Positions 15,793-22,209 of a stretch of DNA of 36,156 nt are shown piece after piece. Source of the DNA: Elusimicrobia bacterium GWC2_64_44 (GTDB taxonomy: Bacteria; Elusimicrobiota; Elusimicrobia; Elusimicrobiales; UBA9959); NCBI GenBank assembly GCA_001799845.1, contig MGUG01000060.1, forward strand, positions 1-36,156. The letters are read 5' to 3'. The first letter of the stretch is position 1. Each line of letters opens with the position of its first letter. The notes beneath the pieces were generated by a model, which made no database searches, was not told the origin of the DNA, and was given only the letters and a program-made list of their open reading frames with translations. A program made the position numbers and the translations under genes.

Positions 15793-16445
15793 ACGACGCC
15801 GTCATTACCACCCTCGCGCAATGGGGCCTGCAGCTGCCCCCGGCCGCGGAACGCAGGCTGGGGATCTTCGCCGCGGAGCTGCTGGAGAAGAACACCATGA
15901 TGAACCTGGTCTCCAGGAACGACGAGCCGCTGCTCTGGGAGCGCCATATCCTGGACTCGCTCGCGGGCGCGTCGGTGCTGCGCCGGCTCCTGAAGCCGGG
16001 CGCGGCCGTGGCCGACGCCGGCAGCGGCGCCGGCTTTCCCGGCCTGGTCCTGGCAGCGGTACTCGAGGAGTTCAGCTTCGAGCTCCTCGACTCCAGGGGC
16101 AAACGCTGCGATTTCCTGGGCCTGGCGGCCGCCTCCATGCTGGCCGGCAACGTCGCGGTTTACCAGCGCAGGGTGGGGGAAGGCGGCCCCGGCGCGGAGC
16201 GCAGATACGCCGCGGTCATAGAGAGGGCCATGGGACAGCTTGAAAACATCCTGCCCCAATGCTTAAATATACTGTCAGGGGGCGGCTACTTCCTGGCCTG
16301 GCAGAGCGCCGCCCAGCTGGCCAAGGGGCGCCCGGCCGCCGACGCCGCGCTGAAGAAGGCAGGGGGGAAGCTTTTGGAAACCTTCTCCTACCGCCTGCCG
16401 GGCGAGGCCGAGGACAGGCATATAGTGGTTTTCCAGAAGGGCTGA
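15789..16445 (+). CDS. rsmG: 16S rRNA (guanine-N7) methyltransferase RsmG
   Basis: Methylates N7 of G527 (E. coli numbering) in 16S rRNA using S-adenosylmethionine. The 218-residue protein shows NLVSRNDEPLLWERHILDSL (about 39-58) and the SAM-binding loop VADAGSGAGFPGLVLA (about 75-90). ERAMGQLENILP and GGYFLAWQ follow. The start is GTG at 15789, supported by AGGAG at 15778-15782 and by the 4-nt overlap GTGA with mnmG. An upstream in-frame extension across mnmG is open but is only a high-G+C shadow. Confidence 0.94.
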   Translation: MNDAVITTLAQWGLQLPPAAERRLGIFAAELLEKNTMMNLVSRNDEPLLWERHILDSLAGASVLRRLLKPGAAVADAGSGAGFPGLVLAAVLEEFSFELLDSRGKRCDFLGLAAASMLAGNVAVYQRRVGEGGPGAERRYAAVIERAMGQLENILPQCLNILSGGGYFLAWQSAAQLAKGRPAADAALKKAGGKLLETFSYRLPGEAEDRHIVVFQKG

Positions 16446-16455
16446 GCGCAAAACT

Positions 16456-17013
16456 ATGCACATACTCAATTATTATTTCACGCCGTTCGCGGTCATCCTG
16501 ATCGTGTTCGCCATCTTCTTCTCGGAGCCCGAGCGCTCCGTAACCTACGCCTGCTTCGCCATCCTGGGCGCGGCCTTCGCGGCCAACTACTGGCTGGGCA
16601 AGAACACCTACCGCTTCCTGCGCTGGAGCCGGCATATCCGGGCGGTCACCGTCTGGCTGAACCTCGGCGTCAGCGCCGCGCTGTTCTACCTGCTCTCCCC
16701 GTACTGGGCCCCCATGTGGCTGCTCTTCCTGACCGCGCCCGCCGCGAGCGCCATGTACATGAAGAAGTGGTACGTTTTCCTGACCGCCGCCGGCGCCTCC
16801 GCCATCATGGTCTCCATCTATTTCTACAAGGCGGTGGTCTTCATCACCGCCGACGCCCCCGGCCTGACGCTGGCCGCGGCGCTGGCGCAGGCCGCCTCCA
16901 ACACGCAGCTGTTGGGCATGGCGCTCACGCAGGCCGTCTTCATAGTCTTCTTCTCGATGTTCACGGCGGCGATGGCCGAGATGATAGTGAAGGTGCGGGA
17001 CTCGATGCGGTAA
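16456..17013 (+). CDS. Uncharacterised integral membrane protein
   Basis: A 185-residue protein with about five hydrophobic segments (roughly 8-22, 30-45, 66-95, 104-122 and 148-175), few charged residues, and a short basic C-terminus (VKVRDSMR). I do not recognise a family. It starts 10 nt after rsmG and is followed at 24 nt by the membrane-anchored peptidase, so the three are probably one transcription unit. No clear ribosome binding site precedes the ATG. A joint role with the peptidase is possible but unproven. Confidence 0.75.
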   Translation: MHILNYYFTPFAVILIVFAIFFSEPERSVTYACFAILGAAFAANYWLGKNTYRFLRWSRHIRAVTVWLNLGVSAALFYLLSPYWAPMWLLFLTAPAASAMYMKKWYVFLTAAGASAIMVSIYFYKAVVFITADAPGLTLAAALAQAASNTQLLGMALTQAVFIVFFSMFTAAMAEMIVKVRDSMR

Positions 17014-17037
17014 AGCCGCGCGGGCGGCGGCTGAGAC

Positions 17038-18144
17038 ATGGACATATTATCCAAACTCAGAGTGCTCTTCTGGGGCCTGGTGCTAGGCCTCTGGGGGCTC
17101 TTCATGTACCAGTACATGAGCGAAGACATGGCCATGCTGAAGCGCTTCAGGATAGGCAGCAACCCTTTCGCCGCGATGCGCCCGGCGCCCAAGCCAACTC
17201 TTAACAAGTACCCAGTCCCGCCGCAGTACCAGCAGCCGCAGTACTCTCAGCAGGCGCAGCTCCCGCGGCCCGCCACCGGCTACAGCACGCTGGACCTGGT
17301 GAAGGCGGGGGGAGTGAAGGAAGCAGCCTCCACCCCGCTCATCCCCGAGCACGCCCCCGGCGACAAGACCGTCATCGGCGCGCGCGGGGAAGAGGATACT
17401 TACCCTGAGACCCCGCCCGGCTTCTCGATGAAGGTCACGCGCCACTTCGTAGTTTACGAAGAGGGCGCGGAGGTTTCCGAGGAACTCTCCGAAACGCTGG
17501 AGTCCCTGCACGGCAACATCATGCTGGACCTGGTGGCCTTCTCGCCGTGGACGCGCGAGAAGAAGGTCTTCATCTATTACGCGCAGAGCGGAGAGACCTA
17601 TCGCTCCCTCACCGGGCGGCCGGCCTGGTCCGGAGGCGCGGCCTCGCTGGGCGAGCGCAAGATCTACGTCTACAAGAGCGACGAAGCCTTCGGGATACTC
17701 GCGCACGAGCTCACGCACATCTACTTCGACAGCTTCTTCCCGGCCTCGGTACCAAGCCCCCTGTGGCTCAGCGAGGGCGTGGCCACCTACATCCAGTCCG
17801 AGCGCGGCTACTCCACCCCCAACTGGCTGAACCAGAACCTCAAGCTCCTCGAGGGCGGCAGCGGCTTCAAGCTGGGGGACCTGGTGCGCATAGAGGACAT
17901 GCAGGGCGCAGACGAGGACAACGTGCGCCTCTGGTACGCGCAGTCCTACAGCGTGGTGCGCTTCCTGATGAAGATGAAGGCCGGCGACGCCTTCTACGTT
18001 TTCTGCAAGGAAATACGCGACGGCAAGCCGGCCAACCAGGCGCTCTACCGCGCCTACGGCATGCCCTACAACAAACTCTCGTCGCTGGAATACGCCTGGC
18101 GCTACGACCTGAAGACCGGCAAGATCTCCGGCATGAACCGCTGA
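17038..18144 (+). CDS. Membrane-anchored gluzincin metallopeptidase (peptidase MA-like)
   Basis: A 368-residue predicted zinc peptidase. An N-terminal signal anchor (about 8-25) is followed by a Pro/Gln-rich linker (50-80) and then a catalytic domain with HELTH at 223-227. Glu246 in LWLSEGVATY is the likely third zinc ligand, the HExxH...E gluzincin arrangement of the peptidase MA-like group. The catalytic domain should face the periplasm. It closes the mnmE-rsmG transcription unit, followed at once by a palindrome and terminator. The substrate is unknown; the position next to the division cluster invites a cell-envelope role only as a guess. Confidence 0.82.
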   Translation: MDILSKLRVLFWGLVLGLWGLFMYQYMSEDMAMLKRFRIGSNPFAAMRPAPKPTLNKYPVPPQYQQPQYSQQAQLPRPATGYSTLDLVKAGGVKEAASTPLIPEHAPGDKTVIGARGEEDTYPETPPGFSMKVTRHFVVYEEGAEVSEELSETLESLHGNIMLDLVAFSPWTREKKVFIYYAQSGETYRSLTGRPAWSGGAASLGERKIYVYKSDEAFGILAHELTHIYFDSFFPASVPSPLWLSEGVATYIQSERGYSTPNWLNQNLKLLEGGSGFKLGDLVRIEDMQGADEDNVRLWYAQSYSVVRFLMKMKAGDAFYVFCKEIRDGKPANQALYRAYGMPYNKLSSLEYAWRYDLKTGKISGMNR

Positions 18145-18146
18145 TT

Positions 18147-18235
18147 GGGGACGTTGTTGAGTTGTTGACTATTTCGCTACCTGGAGATAGCACCGATGCT
18201 CCACGGCAAATAGTCAACAACTCAACAACGTCCCC
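18147..18235. repeat. Perfect palindromic element, 28-bp arms, 33-bp spacer
   Basis: Arms at 18147-18174 and 18208-18235 are exact reverse complements, with ends GGGGACGTTGTTGAG and CTCAACAACGTCCCC. The spacer 18175-18207 is unrelated to the arms. It lies 2 nt after the peptidase stop codon. No target-site duplication is evident. The form resembles REP/MITE-like elements moved in trans by IS200-like or REP-associated Y1 transposases, which is inference. It shares its terminal seven bases with the repeat at 1036-1165. Confidence 0.8.
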
Positions 18236-18248
18236 TCTCCTTATATAT

Positions 18249-18278
18249 AGGGGTTGACCGAAATCAACCCCTGTTTTT
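18249..18278 (+). terminator. Rho-independent terminator before mraZ
   Basis: The stem AGGGGTTGA (18249-18257) pairs with TCAACCCCT (18264-18272) around a CCGAAA loop and is followed by GTTTTTGCCTTTTT. It insulates the division operon from the upstream tRNA-modification/peptidase unit. Confidence 0.88.
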
Positions 18279-18343
18279 GCCTTTTTCCCTCCCTCCCAAA
18301 CCATAAAATATAGCGCAGTTATAAGCGCTTTTTACCCCGGGTA

Positions 18344-18372
18344 TTGACAAGGGGGGGGCTATGCTATATACT
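18344..18372 (+). promoter_or_regulatory. Division operon promoter with G8 tract in the spacer
   Basis: TTGACA (18344-18349) and TATACT (18367-18372) are exactly 17 nt apart, a near-consensus sigma70-type promoter. The spacer contains eight consecutive G (18351-18358). Slippage in that run would change the spacing and hence promoter strength. It is the only well-formed promoter ahead of the mraZ-murF genes. Confidence 0.75.
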
Positions 18373-18380
18373 AATAATCC

Positions 18381-18398
18381 AAGTGGTAGAAAGTGGGA
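18381..18398 (+). promoter_or_regulatory. Putative MraZ operator boxes
   Basis: AAGTGGTAGAAAGTGGGA contains two GTGG boxes (18383 and 18393) at a 10-bp period, directly downstream of the predicted transcription start. Repeated GTGG-type boxes with about 10-bp spacing ahead of mraZ are the known binding sites of the MraZ repressor/activator. A further imperfect GTGTA lies at 18413. Confidence 0.65.
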
Positions 18399-18461
18399 AA
18401 TAATGTTTTTTTGTGTAGAATAATGTTGTATACTGTTTCAACGCGAAGTTAAAGAAAATTT

Positions 18462-18911
18462 ATGAGCTCGCTCTACGGTGAATACGCATACACGATGGAC
18501 GCCAAAGGCCGCGTCGTCGTGCCCGCGCGTTTCCGCGAGGAGCTCCGCAAGGAAGACAAGAACTATTTCATGCTCAGCATCGGACTGGACAGCTGCCTGT
18601 ACATCTTCCTGCCGTCGAAGTGGGAAGAACTGCTCGCCGGCAATATGCAGGTCTTCAAGTCCGAGAACAAGGAAGAGGAGCGGGCGTTCAAGCGCTTCTT
18701 CTTCGGCAACGCGTGCGACGCGGAGCTGGACGAGCAGGGACGGATCTTAGTGCCGCAGAATCAGAAAGCGTACGCTTCTCTCAAGAAGGACATCCTGATA
18801 CGCGGCGTCGGAAATAAGGCTGAAATATGGGATGCGCAGGCTTGGTCGAAATACAAAAAAGACGTGATAGAGCCTTCCCTCGGAAAGTTCGGCAAGATAC
18901 TCGACATATGA
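18462..18911 (+). CDS. mraZ: Transcriptional regulator MraZ
   Basis: First gene of the division/cell-wall cluster, an AbrB/SpoVT-type DNA-binding protein that forms rings and autoregulates the cluster. The 149-residue protein has the duplicated MraZ motif: YTMDAKGRVVVPARFREEL near the N-terminus and DAELDEQGRILVPQNQKAYA in the second half. The ATG is preceded only by a weak purine stretch (AAAGAAA). The stop overlaps the rsmH start (ATGA), so the two are coupled. Its probable operator lies at 18381-18398. Confidence 0.95.
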   Translation: MSSLYGEYAYTMDAKGRVVVPARFREELRKEDKNYFMLSIGLDSCLYIFLPSKWEELLAGNMQVFKSENKEEERAFKRFFFGNACDAELDEQGRILVPQNQKAYASLKKDILIRGVGNKAEIWDAQAWSKYKKDVIEPSLGKFGKILDI

Positions 18912-19792
18912 CGGAATACACTCACATTTCCGTCCTGGCCGAGGAAGTAGTCAACCTGCTGATCACCGAGAAGAAAGGCACCTACGTCGACGCCACGCTG
19001 GGCATGGGCGGCCATACGGCGCGCCTGCTCAACGCGCTCCCCGCGGAAGGCACCGTGCTCGGCATCGACTGGGACCCGGAGATGGCCGGCGTAGCCGCGC
19101 GCAACCTGGCGCCGTTCGGGGCCCGCGTGAAGATAGCGCAGGGCAATTTCGCCAACATCGACGAGATCGTGGCGCGGGAGGGAATACGTTCCCTGTCCGG
19201 CGCCCTGTTCGACCTGGGCATCTCCTCGCTGCACTTCGACAAGCCTTCCCGCGGCTTCAGCCTCAAGCACGACGGGCCGCTGGACATGCGGATCAACCCC
19301 GACAACCCGCTGACCGCCTACACGATCATCAACCAGTGGCCCTTCGAGCAGATAGAGCACCTGATCCGCGTCTGCGGCGAGCGCCATTCCGGCCGCATCG
19401 CGCGCGCCGTCCTGGCGGCCCGCCGCGTCAAGCCCCTGGAGACCACCGCCGAGCTCGCGGCCCTGATAGAAAGAGTGGCGCCGGCGCACGGGGAAAAGAT
19501 CCATCCCGCCACCAAGACCTTCCTGGCGCTGCGCGTGGCCGTGAACTACGAGTTCGACAACCTCACGCGCGGCATCCAGAAGATCCTGCCGCTGCTCAAG
19601 CCCGGCGCGCGCCTGGGCATCATCACTTTCCACTCGCTCGAGGACCGCATCGTGAAAGAGACGTTCCGCATCATGGCCAAGATGGGCGGGTGGGAATTAG
19701 TGACGCGCAAGCCGGTGAAGCCCTCAGACGAGGAGACCGCCTCTAACAAGAGGGCTCGCAGCGCGAAGCTGAGGGTGATAGAGAAGCTGTAA
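18908..19792 (+). CDS. rsmH: 16S rRNA (cytosine-N4) methyltransferase RsmH
   Basis: Methylates N4 of C1402 in 16S rRNA. The 294-residue protein has the N-terminal HISVLAEEVVNLL, the SAM-binding DATLGMGGHTARLL, LFDLGISSLHFDKPSRGFS, PLDMRI, the C-terminal KTFLALRVAVNYE and FHSLEDRIVKETF, all diagnostic. The chosen ATG (18908) overlaps the mraZ stop by 4 nt and gives the standard family N-terminus; an upstream in-frame start would extend into mraZ. A small gene follows after 14 nt. Confidence 0.96.
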   Translation: MTEYTHISVLAEEVVNLLITEKKGTYVDATLGMGGHTARLLNALPAEGTVLGIDWDPEMAGVAARNLAPFGARVKIAQGNFANIDEIVAREGIRSLSGALFDLGISSLHFDKPSRGFSLKHDGPLDMRINPDNPLTAYTIINQWPFEQIEHLIRVCGERHSGRIARAVLAARRVKPLETTAELAALIERVAPAHGEKIHPATKTFLALRVAVNYEFDNLTRGIQKILPLLKPGARLGIITFHSLEDRIVKETFRIMAKMGGWELVTRKPVKPSDEETASNKRARSAKLRVIEKL

Positions 19793-19806
19793 GCTAAGGA
19801 GGCCCT

Positions 19807-19977
19807 ATGTATCCTGAAAACATCCTTAAGGTCGGCGCGAAGTTCAACAAGCTCCTGCACGGCAGGAGAACCCGGGCGAAGCTCAACGGGCTGAAGGACG
19901 CGGTGTGCCCCACCAAGATCTTCTACCTGTGGGAGAAGCACGGCATAAAGCGGATAGAGCTGTTCAGCATGGAATAA
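19807..19977 (+). CDS. Small uncharacterised protein (56 aa) in the dcw cluster
   Basis: A short open frame, MYPENILKVGAKFNKLLHGR to ...IELFSME, with a perfect AAGGAGG Shine-Dalgarno (19796-19802) four nt before its ATG. Codon use is like its neighbours, with third positions almost all G/C. It lies 14 nt after rsmH and 21 nt before ftsL. The protein is basic (many Lys/Arg), has no membrane segment or signal peptide, and a single Cys at 33. I recognise no family. The initiation site and codon bias make it very probably translated; function is unknown. Confidence 0.82.
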   Translation: MYPENILKVGAKFNKLLHGRRTRAKLNGLKDAVCPTKIFYLWEKHGIKRIELFSME

Positions 19978-19998
19978 CGCAACCGAGGTAAGTCAGCT

Positions 19999-20334
19999 AT
20001 GCTTAAGAAAACTAGGAACCTGAAACTGGCCGCCCTGGGCGTCATCTGCGCCGCGGGCTTCCTGTTCGCCTGGGAAAACGTCCAGGCGGTGAAACTTGGC
20101 TACAACATTGAAAAGCTCCGCCGGGAAATAAAAGACCTGGAGAGCGCTAACACCTATTTGAAAAAAGAGATTCAGGTCTCCCTGTCGCCGGAAAAGCTCG
20201 AGGCGGAAGCCTCCCGGCTGGGCATGGTTTACCCGGAACCCGGCGCCGTCGTCCTCCTTGACGGCCGGCCGGCTGAAGGCACCGCGGGTCGGGGCTGGCT
20301 GGCCAGGCTGTTCAAACTAAGCAAGTCTTCTTAA
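19999..20334 (+). CDS. ftsL: FtsL-like cell division protein
   Basis: A 111-residue bitopic membrane protein: short basic N-terminus, one membrane helix (about 9-27), then a periplasmic coiled coil (LGYNIEKLRREIKDLESANTYLKKEI, about 34-59) and the LSPEKLEAEASRLGMVYP motif typical of FtsL/DivIC proteins. Position between rsmH and ftsI is the canonical ftsL slot. FtsL links FtsQ/FtsB to the FtsWI synthase at the septum. The GAGGTAAG stretch upstream (19985-19992) provides a ribosome binding site. Sequence divergence is normal for this gene, so the call rests on topology and position. Confidence 0.8.
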   Translation: MLKKTRNLKLAALGVICAAGFLFAWENVQAVKLGYNIEKLRREIKDLESANTYLKKEIQVSLSPEKLEAEASRLGMVYPEPGAVVLLDGRPAEGTAGRGWLARLFKLSKSS

Positions 20335-20360
20335 AAGGCCGCCCGCCGCCGGGGAGAGAA

Positions 20361-20445
20361 ATGGCGGAACCAAAGAACTTCAGGACCTTGTTCGACAGGA
20401 TCCCCGTCCACGGGGAGACCGGCTTCGCCAGGGCGGCGGCCGCAC
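20361..20445 (+). other. Coding-like segment upstream of ftsI in a different frame
   Basis: From an ATG at 20361, preceded by GGGGAGAGAA, a frame reads MAEPKNFRTLFDRIPVHGET and continues to a stop at 20579. Third positions are nearly all G/C up to about 20440 and then lose that bias. The bias moves to the ftsI frame (offset +1) from 20446. So about 28 codons look translated: a leader peptide overlapping ftsI, or the true ftsI N-terminus separated by a frameshift or indel. Confidence 0.45.
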
Positions 20446-22170
20446 ATGACAGCCCATACCATCAAAACAAGAATACAAGTCTGCGCCGCGCTGGCCGCTA
20501 TCGCCCCTTTGCTGATTGGCGTCAGGCTGTTCTGGCTGCAGACCATTCGCCACGAAAAGCTTTCGGAAACGGCTTCTAAGGAGTTCAACCGTACCGTTTC
20601 GGAGATCGGCCCCCGCGGCCGCGTCTTCGGCGCCGGCGGGGAACTGCTGGCGGAATCCATAGTCACCTGGGACGCCGGGCTCTACAAGAAGGAGCTCGAG
20701 GCCGAAGCCAAGGCAAAAAAGGACCCCGGCTACCCGGCCAGGGCCGTCTCGGAGCTCAGCCGCGCGCTGGGCCTGCCGCCCGCCTTCAGGGAAAAATACC
20801 GCAAAGCCAAAAACTTCGTCCCGGTAAGGAAGGGCCTGGACCGGGAAGCCAGCGAGGCCGTCAAGGCGCTGAAGCTCAAAGGCGTGGCCCTGCAGCCCGT
20901 GCAGAGCCGCTACTATCCCGCCGGGGACATCGCGCGCAGCGTGATAGGCGTGACGCGCGAGGAGAAGGGCCTGACCGGCATTGAGCTGCTCTATGACAAG
21001 GTCCTCAGCGGGCAGGTCAGCCGGCGCGAGATAGTGCGCGACAATTCCGGCAAGGTGATCTTCCAGGCCCAGCTGGAGAAAGAGGCGCGCCCGCGCGACC
21101 TGTACCTCACCATCGACAAGAATATCCAGTACTTCGCCCAGGAGGCGATCCGCAAAGCGGTAGAGAAGAACCGCGCCGAGCTGGGCATGGCCCTGGTGCA
21201 GGACCCGAACACCGGCCGCCTGCTCGCGCTGGCCTCCTGGCCCTCCGACGTGGAGAAGATAGAGCCCGTGGAATGGGTGTACGAACCGGGCTCGACCTTC
21301 AAGGCCATCACCCTCGCGGCGGCGCTTGAGGAGGGGATAGCCAGCGAGGCCAGCACCTATTACTGCGAGAACGGCGCGTGGGCCTTCAACAGCAAGGTCA
21401 CGCTGCACGACCACGAGCCCGAAAAGACCCTGAACCTCTCCGAGGTGATAGAGCGCTCCTCCAACATCGGCACGGCCAAGATAGGCCTCAAGCTCGGCGT
21501 CCAGAGCTTCTACCGCTACGTAAAGGCCTTCGGCTTCGGCGCCAAGTCCGGGCTGGGCTTCGCCGGAGAGTCGGCCGGCCTGCTGCGCCCGCTGGACAAG
21601 TTCAAGCCTATAGACCTGGCCGTCGGGTCCTACGGCCACGGCATCGCCGCCACGCCGCTGCAGGTGCTCAACGCCTACTCCGCGCTGGTCAACGGCGGGC
21701 GCCTCTTCGAGCCGCAGCTCGTGGAAAAGATCGCCGAATTCGAGGGGGAAGAGGTCTTCAAGAATGAGCCGACAGTGCTGCGCCAGGCCATCACGCCGGG
21801 CATCGGCGGCCGGGTAAAGAAGATCCTGCGCGCCGTGGTGGACAGCGGCACCGGCAAGAACGCCGCCGTCGCCGGCTATTCGATAGGCGGCAAGACCGGC
21901 ACCTCCAAGAAGATAGACCCGCGCACCGGCAAATACCTGACCGGCCGCAACGTGGCCTCGTTCGCCGGGTTCTTCCCGGTGCCTGAACCGCAGTACACCA
22001 TCCTCGTGGTGATCGACAACCCGAGGGGCCTGACCTACGGCGGCGAGACGGCCGCCCCGGCCTTCCGCGAGATCGCCTCCAAGATCATCACGCTCAAGGG
22101 CCTCAAGGCCGATACGCCTACCTCGCACAAGGTGGGGCACGCCGCGCCCGCCCGACCCATCTCCGATTAG
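20446..22170 (+). CDS. ftsI: Septal transpeptidase FtsI (class B penicillin-binding protein)
   Basis: Cross-links septal peptidoglycan with FtsW. The 574-residue protein has a single N-terminal membrane helix (about 11-31), a pedestal domain (RGRVFGAGGELLAES at about 58-72) and the transpeptidase domain with STFK (283-286, catalytic Ser283), SSN (338-340) and KTGT (483-486). No PASTA domains follow. The ATG at 20446 gives a complete membrane anchor but has only a poor ribosome binding site. It lies 111 nt after ftsL, a gap filled by a coding-like segment in another frame, so the real N-terminus may be longer. Confidence 0.94.
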   Translation: MTAHTIKTRIQVCAALAAIAPLLIGVRLFWLQTIRHEKLSETASKEFNRTVSEIGPRGRVFGAGGELLAESIVTWDAGLYKKELEAEAKAKKDPGYPARAVSELSRALGLPPAFREKYRKAKNFVPVRKGLDREASEAVKALKLKGVALQPVQSRYYPAGDIARSVIGVTREEKGLTGIELLYDKVLSGQVSRREIVRDNSGKVIFQAQLEKEARPRDLYLTIDKNIQYFAQEAIRKAVEKNRAELGMALVQDPNTGRLLALASWPSDVEKIEPVEWVYEPGSTFKAITLAAALEEGIASEASTYYCENGAWAFNSKVTLHDHEPEKTLNLSEVIERSSNIGTAKIGLKLGVQSFYRYVKAFGFGAKSGLGFAGESAGLLRPLDKFKPIDLAVGSYGHGIAATPLQVLNAYSALVNGGRLFEPQLVEKIAEFEGEEVFKNEPTVLRQAITPGIGGRVKKILRAVVDSGTGKNAAVAGYSIGGKTGTSKKIDPRTGKYLTGRNVASFAGFFPVPEPQYTILVVIDNPRGLTYGGETAAPAFREIASKIITLKGLKADTPTSHKVGHAAPARPISD

Positions 22171-22196
22171 CCCGAGCGCGCCCGCCCTAAATTTTC

Positions 22197-22202
22197 TATT
22201 AT
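22197..22202 (+). promoter_or_regulatory. -10 box immediately upstream of murE (leaderless candidate)
   Basis: TATTAT is followed by 7 nt and the murE ATG at 22210. The 39-bp gap after ftsI has no Shine-Dalgarno-like sequence, and no -35 is clear. It would give murE-murF their own promoter with an mRNA starting at or next to the ATG. Confidence 0.42.
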
Positions 22203-22209
22203 TGTAAGT

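Larger units (their letters stand above)
18145..18461. other. Intergenic region before the division operon
   Basis: These 317 bp hold, in order, a perfect palindrome (18147-18235), a strong terminator (18249-18278), a pyrimidine-rich stretch, a weak hairpin with T-run (18312-18333), the mraZ promoter (18344-18372), MraZ-type boxes (18381-18398) and an A/T-rich leader to the mraZ ATG. From about 18360 the sequence is much more A/T-rich than the surroundings. A second TATACT (18429-18434) could be an auxiliary -10, but no matching -35 is seen. No DnaA boxes were found. Confidence 0.75.

Noticed and set aside
18147..18235. Palindrome read as a simple terminator
   Set aside because: The arms are too long and there is no T-run after it; a proper terminator follows separately at 18249-18278.
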